The notes under the pieces are model-generated. The model was not told the origin of the DNA. It made no database searches and saw only the letters and a program-made list of their open reading frames with translations. From Anaerolineae bacterium (GTDB lineage Bacteria; Chloroflexota; Anaerolineae; Anaerolineales; Villigracilaceae), in the NCBI GenBank assembly GCA_003130845.1, contig QEXW01000034.1, positions 1-64,000 on the forward strand: DNA of 64,000 bases, in the 5' to 3' direction. A program made the position numbers and the translations under genes. Shown here piece by piece: positions 36,401-44,849 of the stretch. The first letter of the stretch is position 1, and each line of letters opens with the position of its first letter.

Positions 36401-38651
36401 TTTCCTGATTATCGTCCCAATACATCTCAAAGTTCAATCCACCCTGATAAATGCCGCCATAAGCATCATAACCATCCATACGTAGAGGCAGGCCATCATC
36501 CCACGAAGTTTCGTGGACAGGGGAAGCCCCACTAATCGTAAGCAGCGTACTAGAAACCAGCCGCAGATAATACGTGCGGTTTTTATCGAGCGTAACAGGG
36601 CGATCGAAATTCAGCGTATACGATTCCCCTTTTGGATTGCGTCGCGGACCGAAATCCGCTGTTAACGTAGCCGTTCCCAGAATGGTCTCGGCCCCAAAAG
36701 AGAAATCCGATGCCACTTGGGCCGTCAAAGTTTGGATTCCGTTTTGCGTGAAATCCACTGCATAACCTAACACCATCTGCTTCATATCGCCTGAAGCAGC
36801 TGCCATAAAAGCCGTATCATACGGCTGCTGGGGCGAAAAAACATAGTTATAAGAAAGTGGCAAAGGCTGATTATATACACTCCCATCTGCCTGCGAGATT
36901 CGCAAATTAAGTGGCCCTGGCACATTCTGATAAATCCAGCGCGTTGCCTGCACGCGTGAATGCTCGCGGGTATAAATCCGTGTAAAAGCATACGTCCATG
37001 CTGCCGTGCCGCACAGAACCACAACTGTCAGAACCGCATAAACCAAATTACTGACACTGACCTTATGATTTGCAAGCTTAAACTCTTGATTACTGATACG
37101 CGGACCATAGAAAACAAACCAAGCCGCAAACAACGCCAGTAACGGATAAATTGGCAATTGGTAGCGCATCGTTGGATTCCATTGCAACGATTGCCAAACA
37201 AAATAAAACGCCACCCAACCCCACAAAAGCACATCCATCTTTCCTTGGCCACGCAAAATTTGCCAGCCCATATACAGAAAACCTGCTACTGCCAGCAAAC
37301 CGAGCGACCAGCCCAACCCCCAGGCCAAAATGTTATAACCCGAAAACCAAATTGGTCGCCGTGCCCATTGCAATGCTGGTGGAAAATCCACATCACCACT
37401 GGCCTGTGCCCGCTGATCGGCGATATTCTGCACCCATTGCGGATTGGGTGTTATGCCCAAAAAACCTGGCCCACTAAATGCGTAAGGCTGGAATATCCGA
37501 AATGCTAATACAGAAAAAAACGCACCGAGAATCAACAAAATAAGAGAGACTTCAAGCGATAAACGGGTATTGGTTCGTTTTATTCTATAACTTTCAAAAT
37601 TCACTACCATCATCCGCTTATCCGCTTCCTCATCCGTTGCCCTATCCGCTGCCCCATCCGTTACCAACATCCGCTTATCCGCTTCCTCATCCGTTGCCCC
37701 ATCCGTTACCAACATCCGCTTATCCGCTTTCTCATCCGTTGCCTCATCCGCTGCCCCATCCGCTACCAACATCCGCTTATCCGCTTCCTCATCCGTTGCC
37801 TCATCCGCCGTCATCCAATACCGCACCAACAGCGCCCCCGGCAGAAGAATGGCGAGTGGAGCCGCATTCAGCTTTGAAGCCACCGCTGCGCCCAGCGCGA
37901 TCCCAAATCCGGCCACCTGCAACACAAGGGGAGAAAACACCAGCCGGCCCAGCATCTTCCAATTTGTCAAATCCAAGCGCTCAGAAAGCGTAAAACGCAA
38001 AGGCACATCGTTTTTTCCCATCATCACTTGCACAGCAAAAAACGTTGCCATAAAAATAAAGAAATTGGCAAAACTATCCACCACATAAAAATGCGCCTGC
38101 TGAATCTGCATCACTGCCAGCGCCGAAAACGCTGCTGCCAAAACCCCCACCTTGCGCCCATAGAGTTGCGTGGCAATCAGATAGAGAAAAACAATCGAAC
38201 CCACGTCGGAAAGTGCAGCAAAGACACGTCCCACCAACGTAATCTCATCATAACCGGCCCAGTTTATCGTTGCTGCCAACACTTTCATTAACGGAGAAAA
38301 CAGCCCATCTTCGCCATACGTAACGAGATATTGTGCTGCCTGTACTGCGCCTTGCGACATCCACTCTGCTGCATACCGTACTATAAATACAGGCAGCGTC
38401 CCATAAACATAAAACCCATAACCTCGGTTATGTGGATTTAGCGTGGAATTGGCAGTATCAAAATACTCGGAAACACTACGAACAGGCTGTAACGCGGTTG
38501 AGACCATCGTGAGAAAGCGCTCATCGGGATGCAAATGCTGACTTTGGTCCCAATTCAAGCCCATCAAACGCAAATATGCTGCTCCAATCAGCACCAAAAC
38601 GAATAGTACATCGAAGATTATGCGGGAACGAAACGATTTCATCATCATCAC
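33468..38651 (-). CDS. Giant fused GT-C (PMT-type) + DUF2298 membrane protein
   Basis: A 1727-residue polytopic protein. The N-terminal half is a PMT/GT39-type module with NWDQSQHLHPDERFLTM in the first loop and an extracellular-type beta-rich domain (about 570-880). From about residue 900 it becomes a DUF2298 protein (RPMDFSYLNAILKS, YINYYYWGFVLVG, EFPLFTFIYSDLHAHMIALP) and ends in the family's soluble tail. It looks like a fusion of the two proteins encoded separately at 28808-33089. Residues about 279-347 are a hydrophilic insertion (TDEEADKRMLV repeats) encoded by the GCGGAT repeat, in a loop between membrane segments. It overlaps both neighbouring genes by ATGA. Confidence 0.82.
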   Translation of the reverse strand: MMMMKSFRSRIIFDVLFVLVLIGAAYLRLMGLNWDQSQHLHPDERFLTMVSTALQPVRSVSEYFDTANSTLNPHNRGYGFYVYGTLPVFIVRYAAEWMSQGAVQAAQYLVTYGEDGLFSPLMKVLAATINWAGYDEITLVGRVFAALSDVGSIVFLYLIATQLYGRKVGVLAAAFSALAVMQIQQAHFYVVDSFANFFIFMATFFAVQVMMGKNDVPLRFTLSERLDLTNWKMLGRLVFSPLVLQVAGFGIALGAAVASKLNAAPLAILLPGALLVRYWMTADEATDEEADKRMLVADGAADEATDEKADKRMLVTDGATDEEADKRMLVTDGAADRATDEEADKRMMVVNFESYRIKRTNTRLSLEVSLILLILGAFFSVLAFRIFQPYAFSGPGFLGITPNPQWVQNIADQRAQASGDVDFPPALQWARRPIWFSGYNILAWGLGWSLGLLAVAGFLYMGWQILRGQGKMDVLLWGWVAFYFVWQSLQWNPTMRYQLPIYPLLALFAAWFVFYGPRISNQEFKLANHKVSVSNLVYAVLTVVVLCGTAAWTYAFTRIYTREHSRVQATRWIYQNVPGPLNLRISQADGSVYNQPLPLSYNYVFSPQQPYDTAFMAAASGDMKQMVLGYAVDFTQNGIQTLTAQVASDFSFGAETILGTATLTADFGPRRNPKGESYTLNFDRPVTLDKNRTYYLRLVSSTLLTISGASPVHETSWDDGLPLRMDGYDAYGGIYQGGLNFEMYWDDNQEKLDRFVGNLESGDYIFITSNRQWATTTRVPERYPLTTAFYRALIGCPPEQEVIWCYNVAEPGMFQGQLGYELVKTFTSYPEIFGYQINTQFAEEAFTVYDAPKVLIFKKTEAYDTATVRAILEKVDLSKVVRITPRQASRYPGDLTLSPGHAARQREGGTWSDLFSYEWPQNAFPLLGLVLWYLTIGLLGLFTWPLLRLFLPGLPDRGYPLSRLVGLLLLAWFAWMVGSLGGEYSRETIAAGYGLIVALGAAAFWKQKDVLIAEWRENRQYFLLVEILFLAFFVIDFGIRLGNPDLWHPGRGGERPMDFSYLNAILKSVAFPPYDPWYAGGYINYYYWGFVLVGTPIKLLGIVPSIAYNFVLPTLFAMLAMGGFSVAWNLVSRVRYQETKGLGKDVFSVQLLAGLAAGAGLVLVGNLGTVRLIYQALQKMVVPNAVMEDPSVSVFQHLLWAIQGLGKLLSGEGLPIGWGEWYWAPSRVMPVGDLAITEFPLFTFIYSDLHAHMIALPLTVLAVSWALSTLLARHLNRWQWLATLAFGGLVIGALRPTNTWDFPTYLALGAIVAGYSVLLHVDVGEKPRLGLSPFVQRVLLALGVMVVLAGFAFVLYQPFARWYGLGYSSLEQWKNEKTPLGSYLTHWGLFLFVIVSWMAWETRQWMAQTPVSALAKLKPYTLLIEIALALLVLLTLVLQFFFKVQVAWLAFPVAAWALLLLLRPGQPDVKRLVLFMVGTGLVLTLAVEVIVLVGDIGRMNTVFKFYLQVWVLFAVSAAAAFGWILQEIDEWSVNWRNFWYTTLTLLFAGALLYLFTGTMDKLRDRMSAETPFTFDSMEFMRFSTYWDQQEMTLREDYEAIRWMQDNIKGTPVIVEANTPEYRWGTRYTIYTGLPGVIGWNWHQRQQRALFPPNWVTDRVDAVRFFYETTSGEYAREFLAKYNVEYIVVGQLERIYHPNGIEKFERLSGVLWKKIYENGQTAIYEVIR
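37611..37816 (-). repeat. GCGGAT-family repeat translated in frame inside the giant protein
   Basis: About 206 bases built from GCAACGGATGAG, GAAGCGGATAAG, CGGATG and GCAGCGGATGNN units on the minus strand, mostly 12 bases long, which keeps the reading frame. Four variants of ATDE-ADKRM(L/M)V are encoded. The orientation is the sense strand of the host gene, as at the other loci of the family. Confidence 0.93.
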
Positions 38652-40867
38652 TCGCCGGTTAGAGAATCAGAGACAGTATAAATCCAGAAATCCTTGCCTT
38701 CGATAGGAGAATCAAACCTACCGAGTGCGCCATTTGGGTACAAAGCGCGCAACATGCCGAGACTGTTTAGGTCTTCATCTTTCACAATAAACAACTTATT
38801 GCCTGGCAAATCCAGCGTGCGTTCGAATTCCTCCGGCCATAATGCCGCGTCTCGCGTTGGATAACCACTTTGAATGCCAACCAGACGCGTATCCACCCAA
38901 TACGGATAGGGCACGACCCACGCGTTTTCCACCGAATTGCCTGCTGCCACAAAAGCACGAATCACCCGCCCCATATCCGAAGTATTCCACGCCGCTGCGC
39001 GGAACTGTGTTGCAAAACGGTCGAACTCCAACGTGTAATTTTGCAATATCGAAATGAACAACAGCGCCAGCACAACCACGAACGCAAGCGTCTGATTCCT
39101 TGTGCTAGTCGTTTGCTGTTCTGCTTGCCGGCTTTTTAGGGCAGTATAAACACCATCTAGCATTTGTGCCGCGATGACAAACACCACCACTGCTGCTGCA
39201 CCGGTGCGATTAAGCGACGGATTTTCTCCTGGAAATGCCAGAGAAAGAATGGAGGGCATCATCAAAAGCGGAATGGAAAGCAGGAAAAACAAATCCAGCC
39301 AATTTCTCCTAACTACGTATCGCAGCAACAGAAAGGCACATCCAAGCGTATAAAGTGCTGCAGAAACAAAATCCAGCGCTGGGCGTCCTGGCACCGAATG
39401 TACCCAGATGCCTCCATTGTCATATTGGAACATGACGAGCGCCTTAAGCGTGTTATCGAAAAAGACCTTATAAACGGGGTCATCAGTTTCGGCGTTGACT
39501 GGATTAGTCAGACTTTTCCAAAATCGTTCCAGCGGTGTATCTGCATCAGGCAGCGTATCCCCTGCAATGCGGGTCAGAGCGCGATAAGCAAACATGTCCG
39601 GCCGATCAATCGCATAACGCCCCAGTGGCAGAAAAACCAGCACCGAGGCCAGCACCAGCATCACAAACATCATCACTGTTTGTTGGCGAAAACCCTTCGA
39701 GGTCGCATGAATTAAATATAATCCCACCCCCAGCATCACTACGAACGGCACAAAGCGGAAAGGACTATACCCATGCAACCCTAGCCCCAGGAAAAGCCCT
39801 GCCAGGAGAAAATCATTACGGCTTTGATGGCGCAACCCTCTGACAAGGTGATATAACACAGGCGCAGCAAAAGCCGGATAAAGCGGAAAGCGCAAACCAA
39901 TGCGACTAATCGTATTCAGCCAATATGCCGTGCCAGCCAACAGCAGCGCAAACAACGCCACACGCGGCCCCCCGACCTCCTTACCAAGCAAGTAAATATA
40001 GGGTAGTGCGAACAGACCAATCAAGACCGTACCGAGCTTGAGCGTAAAGAATGAAACTCCCGTTCCAAGCAACCAAGCCAAAAATGCCGTCCAGTAAAAC
40101 TGAATGAACTCGCGTCCGGTATTGCGCTCAAAAAAGACATGATACTGTCCCTGAGTAACATCGTACACATCCAATAGTTTTTCGGCCTGGTCACTAAATG
40201 GTTCAGCAATTACCCCCTCAAGGTTATACATCCGGAAGAAAACGACCAACACTGTCGCTGCTAAAACCAAAATACTCCATCTCGTCAGAGTAATTTGCCA
40301 GCGTTCCTGCTTCAGAAATATCAGCATCCGCCGCCAGAGAGAAGGCCGGTTAGGCTCTTCTAGCCACAAACTATAGACAAACAGCACAATTGACCCTAGC
40401 CATAGCGTCAAGTTCGTCGAAGTAAAGACATGCTGGTTTTGTGCATTCTTACCAAACTGCGTAAATGCCAACCCTGCTAAAACCACCGAAGCCAAAAACG
40501 CCAAACGGCGGAAAGTCTGTGGGTCGTTCTGCGGGATGGTCACTTCTGCTTCTGGGAGCGCAAATTCACCTTTCACCATTCCCCAAACCAACAGCACAAA
40601 AGAAAGGAGATACGCCCCAAGTCCAACCATCAACGGCTGGGTTTCAATAGGTTTAAGCGCGGTTTCAATTGTCCATTGTGCAAAAAGCGCTGCCCCAATG
40701 GCCAGAATCACACGCCAGGGACGATATGTTGGCAGAATGACCTGCGCTCCTACTTCTGCTTCGCTTACACCATCTGCTTGTGGAATTTCAATCTTCTCTC
40801 GCTGCCAGGGGTTTAGCTTCGACTTAACGTAATCGAGAACGCTGGGTTCTTTGATTGGTTCGGTCAT
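38648..40867 (-). CDS. GT-C fold glycosyltransferase-like membrane protein
   Basis: A 739-residue polytopic protein. After a soluble N-terminus (VLDYVKSKLNPWQREKIEIP) come several membrane segments, then a PMT/GT39-like module whose first loop reads YNLEGVIAEPFSDQAEKLLD and a second loop with FFERNTGREFIQFYW. TISRIGLRFPLYP and LHGYSPFRF follow. It should act at the outer face of the cytoplasmic membrane; substrates are unknown. The start was set at the ATG eight bases after GGAG. The stop overlaps the start of the giant gene by ATGA. Confidence 0.7.
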   Translation of the reverse strand: MTEPIKEPSVLDYVKSKLNPWQREKIEIPQADGVSEAEVGAQVILPTYRPWRVILAIGAALFAQWTIETALKPIETQPLMVGLGAYLLSFVLLVWGMVKGEFALPEAEVTIPQNDPQTFRRLAFLASVVLAGLAFTQFGKNAQNQHVFTSTNLTLWLGSIVLFVYSLWLEEPNRPSLWRRMLIFLKQERWQITLTRWSILVLAATVLVVFFRMYNLEGVIAEPFSDQAEKLLDVYDVTQGQYHVFFERNTGREFIQFYWTAFLAWLLGTGVSFFTLKLGTVLIGLFALPYIYLLGKEVGGPRVALFALLLAGTAYWLNTISRIGLRFPLYPAFAAPVLYHLVRGLRHQSRNDFLLAGLFLGLGLHGYSPFRFVPFVVMLGVGLYLIHATSKGFRQQTVMMFVMLVLASVLVFLPLGRYAIDRPDMFAYRALTRIAGDTLPDADTPLERFWKSLTNPVNAETDDPVYKVFFDNTLKALVMFQYDNGGIWVHSVPGRPALDFVSAALYTLGCAFLLLRYVVRRNWLDLFFLLSIPLLMMPSILSLAFPGENPSLNRTGAAAVVVFVIAAQMLDGVYTALKSRQAEQQTTSTRNQTLAFVVVLALLFISILQNYTLEFDRFATQFRAAAWNTSDMGRVIRAFVAAGNSVENAWVVPYPYWVDTRLVGIQSGYPTRDAALWPEEFERTLDLPGNKLFIVKDEDLNSLGMLRALYPNGALGRFDSPIEGKDFWIYTVSDSLTGE

Positions 40868-40880
40868 GCGTTCCATCTCC

Positions 40881-41714
40881 TTAAATCCGCCGGGCAACAT
40901 AAAACGTATATGCTCCCTGCGGTTGTGGCACAGGTTCGTTGTAATACTTGCGTAACAACGCCAAAATGAGTACAAAATTCCAGCGGGCGTTCGTCACATG
41001 CCATTTGCGGGTTAGGAAATGCACAATCAACGAGGGCAGACCAAAATAATGCCCCCATTCCAACACAGCCAGCGCCGAAGGAGAGAAATAATCCCAATAC
41101 TGCTCTAATTTGAACCCGGCCTTCTCCAACCGCGCTGCCCAGGCCAGGGCATCTTCACACGTAACATGCCGTGAAATCTTATTAAAAAACGCACGATACA
41201 AGCGCGCCAGTGGCTTCAGCCCGATTCGATCCAAAAATCGCGCCACCGAAAGATTAGGCAGAAAATTGTGATTTGGCACACAGAACACAAACGGCGCGCC
41301 AGGTTTCAGTACACGCGCTGTTTCCGCCAAAACGGCATCGAGTTGTGGGATATGTTCCAGCACCGAATTACTGATAGCACTTGCAAAATACCCATCCGGA
41401 TACGGCATCGCAGCCCCATCTGCCTCTGTTAAAAGTTGGTATACACCTCGCGTTCCCGCCTCACGGATAGGACCTGTCCAGGGATCAAGACCGACCTCCA
41501 GCTTCCGCTCAAAAGTCACCTGAGCAAAATGCCCATCGCCGCAGCCCACATCCAGCGTAGGCGAAGGCAAGTCCAAGTCCTGATAAAAACGCGATTCAAC
41601 CGCCCGTAGCAAAGCACGGAAATAGGGTAAATCGCGCACGTGCAGAAACAGAAAATCCTTACCATTGCTGAGATGCAACCTAGGATGGCGAATTTCCGAT
41701 TGTGGAGTGACCAT
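40881..41714 (-). CDS. Class I SAM-dependent methyltransferase
   Basis: A 277-residue protein with SAM motif I LDVGCGDGHFAQ near residue 54, an acidic motif around GLDPWTG, and the Methyltransf_11-like ISNSVLEHIPQLDAVLAETARVLKPGAPFVF. The C-terminal half is partly hydrophobic with YFGLPSLIVHFL and may touch the membrane. Its place at the head of the GT-C operon suggests modification of a glycan or lipid intermediate, which is an inference. It is 13 bases ahead of the next gene. Confidence 0.82.
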   Translation of the reverse strand: MVTPQSEIRHPRLHLSNGKDFLFLHVRDLPYFRALLRAVESRFYQDLDLPSPTLDVGCGDGHFAQVTFERKLEVGLDPWTGPIREAGTRGVYQLLTEADGAAMPYPDGYFASAISNSVLEHIPQLDAVLAETARVLKPGAPFVFCVPNHNFLPNLSVARFLDRIGLKPLARLYRAFFNKISRHVTCEDALAWAARLEKAGFKLEQYWDYFSPSALAVLEWGHYFGLPSLIVHFLTRKWHVTNARWNFVLILALLRKYYNEPVPQPQGAYTFYVARRI

Positions 41715-42012
41715 GATTTCACCAGAAAATACAAAAACTTTTAGCGTGTGGCAGCCACCGCTACCGTATCAGATTCAACTTGGGTCTTTTTTGCAAAAAA
41801 TGGATTTGCAGCAAAAATCGAGACCGAAGATAGCGTTCTCTTAACACCAGCGCATCGTCCTTGCGACGATTTTGTCTTAATTTTGACCAGAATTCATTTG
41901 AAAAATGGTACAAAATCTGATACTGGCTTATCCAGTTAAGTACCAGGCCATATTCGTAGCCTAGTCAAAGCGAATTTTTTCTCCTAATCTAACCAAGAAA
42001 CAACCTTACCAA
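41715..42012. other. Spacer without a gene
   Basis: About 300 AT-rich bases between the methyltransferase start and the glycosyltransferase stop. I find no ORF with a ribosome binding site. A hairpin ATCGTC(41854-41859)-GACGAT(41865-41870) followed by TTTTGTCTT on the plus strand looks like a weak terminator with no plus-strand gene to serve. The promoter of the minus-strand operon must lie here, but I see no convincing -35/-10 pair. Confidence 0.5.
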
Positions 42013-43170
42013 CTACTTTTTGGTTAGCCGAGCAAACAACTTCTCATACTCTGCCGCCACAGAATCAGGGTCGTAGGTGCGCTTAATTTCTGCAGCATTA
42101 CCGGCGTACCTTTCCGGTGCGCCCAAAATCTCCAAAATCGCCTCGGCAAGCTTGCCCGAATCACCAATTGGCGTCACCTTACCCATGCCGGTCATCTGCA
42201 CCGGACGCCGCACCCCCGGTAGAGCCGAAGCCACACAAGGCACGTTATTCATCATGGCTTCAATTTGCACTAATCCGAACGCTTCGGTCGAATTCAGGCT
42301 TGGCACCACCAGCACGTCCAGATTGGGATAATAAGCGGCCATCTGCGCCGGATTCAGCACGCCCAGAAACGTCCAGCGCCCTTGCGCTTCGTATTCCCGA
42401 ATGCGCGGATACAACCGACGGAAGTAATCTTCCTCACCCATCACGTTCAAATGCTGCCCGGCAAACAACACCTGCGCATTGGGATAGCGCGCAAACACCG
42501 TCGGCAAAGCATCGAGCAGAATTTCCACGCCCTTTTCGCTGGCAAAGCGGGTCGCCATGCCAATCACCGGACGCTTCTGGCTAGTGTTGTGTTCCCGTCC
42601 AAACGCTTCGATAGCCTCGCGCTGGACAGCGGGCAGTTCCACCGGCGGCAGGATGGGCGTCAGTTTGTGCTTGTAACGCGAGAGAAACGGGGAATGGTCA
42701 GCATAGTCTTGCGTGTAGGTAACAATATGACTTGACAAAATCGCTGCCAAATGATTTTGAAAATGAACAACAGCATTCACCACACGGTTAAATAAACCAT
42801 CCGGCAACTGCAAATCACAATGATATGTGAGAATCGCCAACTTACCCATCAGCCGAGCGCGTGCGGCAAAGCCGGGAGCATCAAACTGTGGCAAATGCAG
42901 TTGCACCACGTCATTTTGCGCCACATACTTCCAGGCATACAGCCCAAAAGTCGGCATAATTACACCCTTACTGATGCGGAACCACACCGGCGCGCGCACA
43001 ATCTTCACCCCGTTGCGGATTTCTTCAGCAGGCGTGGATTTGTCGAAATGCGAAGTCAGCACGGTCACTTCATGGCCGCGCCGTGCAAAGGCTTCGGCCA
43101 ACCGCTCGGCATAAATCGTCAACCCGCTGGTGTGCGGGCGGTAGTAGGTGAGTACGGTGAGAATTTTCAT
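42013..43170 (-). CDS. GT4 family glycosyltransferase
   Basis: A 385-residue cytosolic retaining glycosyltransferase. The N-terminal domain begins KILTVLTYYRPHTSGLTIYAERLAEAF, the C-terminal nucleotide-sugar domain has GMATRFASEKGVEILLDAL, and the E-x7-E motif is in STEAFGLVQIEAM. It should move a sugar from a nucleotide donor to a lipid or glycan acceptor. The start was set at MKILTVL; it overlaps the SH3 gene upstream by ATGA. The upstream in-frame extension is the SH3 gene in another frame. Confidence 0.9.
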   Translation of the reverse strand: MKILTVLTYYRPHTSGLTIYAERLAEAFARRGHEVTVLTSHFDKSTPAEEIRNGVKIVRAPVWFRISKGVIMPTFGLYAWKYVAQNDVVQLHLPQFDAPGFAARARLMGKLAILTYHCDLQLPDGLFNRVVNAVVHFQNHLAAILSSHIVTYTQDYADHSPFLSRYKHKLTPILPPVELPAVQREAIEAFGREHNTSQKRPVIGMATRFASEKGVEILLDALPTVFARYPNAQVLFAGQHLNVMGEEDYFRRLYPRIREYEAQGRWTFLGVLNPAQMAAYYPNLDVLVVPSLNSTEAFGLVQIEAMMNNVPCVASALPGVRRPVQMTGMGKVTPIGDSGKLAEAILEILGAPERYAGNAAEIKRTYDPDSVAAEYEKLFARLTKK

Positions 43171-43586
43171 TCGACCGCCGTCACACTGAAGAAGTAGATA
43201 GGAGTCCAGCCGGTTTTTTCGCCAAAGCGCACGTACAGCCACTCACCGCCCAGGTCTTGCCCCAGCAGTTCGCCGCGCTCTCCTGGCTGCAGCTCGGCAA
43301 TTTTTTCCGCTTGCGGGTTCGGTTCGGCAAACAAATACACGCTGCGAACATCAGGCATCTGAATCACTTCCACAAAGCCTGCCTGCTCGATGGTGTTGGC
43401 TGGCAGCCCGCCTTGCAGGGTGGGCGTGGGCGCGGGGCGGAAAACCGCCGCAATCGAATCCCGAAATGCGAAGCCAGCGGCCAGCAGCAACAACCCGATG
43501 AGGGCCACTATCATCCATCGCTGCATGGCCGGCTGCGCTTGTTTTTGCGTCTGGAAATCTTTCTTCTTCGTTTTCGTTTCGCTCAT
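43167..43586 (-). CDS. Membrane-anchored SH3-domain protein
   Basis: A 139-residue protein with a charged cytoplasmic N-terminus, one membrane segment (about 25-45), a Pro/Thr linker and a C-terminal bacterial SH3-like domain (about 68-138) ending GEWLYVRFGEKTGWTPIYFF. Such domains often bind peptidoglycan or cell-wall polymers. Gene order and ATGA overlap tie it to the glycosyltransferase. Confidence 0.8.
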   Translation of the reverse strand: MSETKTKKKDFQTQKQAQPAMQRWMIVALIGLLLLAAGFAFRDSIAAVFRPAPTPTLQGGLPANTIEQAGFVEVIQMPDVRSVYLFAEPNPQAEKIAELQPGERGELLGQDLGGEWLYVRFGEKTGWTPIYFFSVTAVE

Positions 43587-43601
43587 TGTGCAAAATACCT
43601 C

Positions 43602-44630
43602 TTACTCGAAAAGATGACGATTGGCGCTGACCCAATCGAACAATTGTCTAACGCCACTATCCACATCGAACTTGGGCTTCCAACCCAGCATCTGCTCGGC
43701 TTTGCGGATATCGGCCACGAAAACCTTCTGGTCCCCTGGCCGCCAATCGCCCCACGCGACGGGAATTCGCCTGCCGAGTAGTTTTTCCAGCTTTGGCCCG
43801 AACTCCGTCCAGATAGACATCGTGTTTTCCGGCCCGCCGCCCAGGTTGAAGACCTCACCCTTCACCGTCTCGATGCGTTCGATGGCGGCATCGTAGGCAT
43901 CGCAGAGGTCGTACACATGCAACAAATCGCGGATTTGCTTGCCATCGCCATAAATGGTGATAGGCCGTTTCATCACCGCCGCAATCACGAACCAGGCCAC
44001 CCAACCCTGGTCTTCCACGCCGAACTGACGTGGGCCATAGATACACGATTGGCGCAAAACCACGCTGTTGATGCCGTAAATGCGGTAGTAATCGCGCACA
44101 TACTGGTCGCCGGTTCCCTTGCTACACCCGTAGGGACTGTGGAAATCCAGCGGTTGAGTTTCGGGCGCGCCAAAGGGCAGGTTCTTGTATTCCCAGCGGG
44201 TTTCACGCTCCACAACTTCCACATCTTCCATCCCGCCATAGACTTTATTAGTAGACGAATACAAGAAAATGGGCTTACGCTCGTTTAGTCGCGCGGCTTC
44301 CAGCACATTGAACGTGCCGAGCGCATTGATTTCGAAGTCCTCGCGCGGCTTAAGCACCGAAGTTGTCACTGCCACCTGACCTGCCAAGTGGACGATGACA
44401 TCCGCCTCCCGCGCCGAAGCCGTCACCAGCGCGGCATCGCGCACATCGCCGATAACCAGCCGGAACGATTTTTCTCCGAACGTCTCTTGCAGCCATTTTA
44501 GGTTGCGCGGCGCACCCGCCCGCGAAAGATTATCGAAGACGGTCACCCTCTCACCGCGTTCTAACAACCGTGCTACATAATTTGAGCCAATAAACCCGGC
44601 TCCACCAGTGATGAAATAGTTAAGAGACAT
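43602..44630 (-). CDS. NAD-dependent sugar epimerase, CDP-paratose 2-epimerase-like
   Basis: Short-chain dehydrogenase-type sugar nucleotide enzyme of 342 residues. Rossmann motif ITGGAGFIGSNYVARLLERG at the N-terminus, Ser-rich YSSTNKVYGG, catalytic YGCSK in SPYGCSKGTGDQYVRDYY, and RQSCIYGPRQFG. The TNKVYG and GCSKGTGDQY wording is typical of CDP-paratose/tyvelose 2-epimerases, but other UDP-sugar epimerases cannot be excluded. GGAGG lies just before the ATG. It should feed a nucleotide sugar to the surface glycan locus. Confidence 0.82.
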   Translation of the reverse strand: MSLNYFITGGAGFIGSNYVARLLERGERVTVFDNLSRAGAPRNLKWLQETFGEKSFRLVIGDVRDAALVTASAREADVIVHLAGQVAVTTSVLKPREDFEINALGTFNVLEAARLNERKPIFLYSSTNKVYGGMEDVEVVERETRWEYKNLPFGAPETQPLDFHSPYGCSKGTGDQYVRDYYRIYGINSVVLRQSCIYGPRQFGVEDQGWVAWFVIAAVMKRPITIYGDGKQIRDLLHVYDLCDAYDAAIERIETVKGEVFNLGGGPENTMSIWTEFGPKLEKLLGRRIPVAWGDWRPGDQKVFVADIRKAEQMLGWKPKFDVDSGVRQLFDWVSANRHLFE

Positions 44631-44694
44631 GTGCCTCCGAAATGAATATCATGTAATCAGTAATCTAGTGACGAGTTCCAAACGTTTCAGTTTC

Positions 44695-44849
44695 GCATCC
44701 GCTTATCCGCTTCACACATCCGCTGCCTCATCCGCTTATCCGCTTCACAATCCGTTGCCTCATCCGCTTATCCGCTTCCCAATCCGTTGCCTCATCCGCT
44801 GCATCATCCGCTTCCCAATCCGTTGCCTCATCCGCTGCCTCATCCGTTT
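44695..44849 (-). repeat. GCGGAT-family 12-mer repeat between epimerase and flippase genes
   Basis: On the minus strand it reads GCAGCGGATGAG, GCAACGGATTGG, GAAGCGGATGAT and GAAGCGGATAAG units, mostly 12 bases, with a few 8-base CGGATGAG steps. It begins in the last codons of the flippase gene, whose TGA stop lies inside GGATGAGG, and fills most of the spacer to the epimerase gene. Confidence 0.93.

Noticed and set aside
37637-37993. Plus-strand ORF with PLPHPLPTSAYPLPHPL repeats
   Set aside because: Antisense reading of the repeat inside the giant membrane protein.
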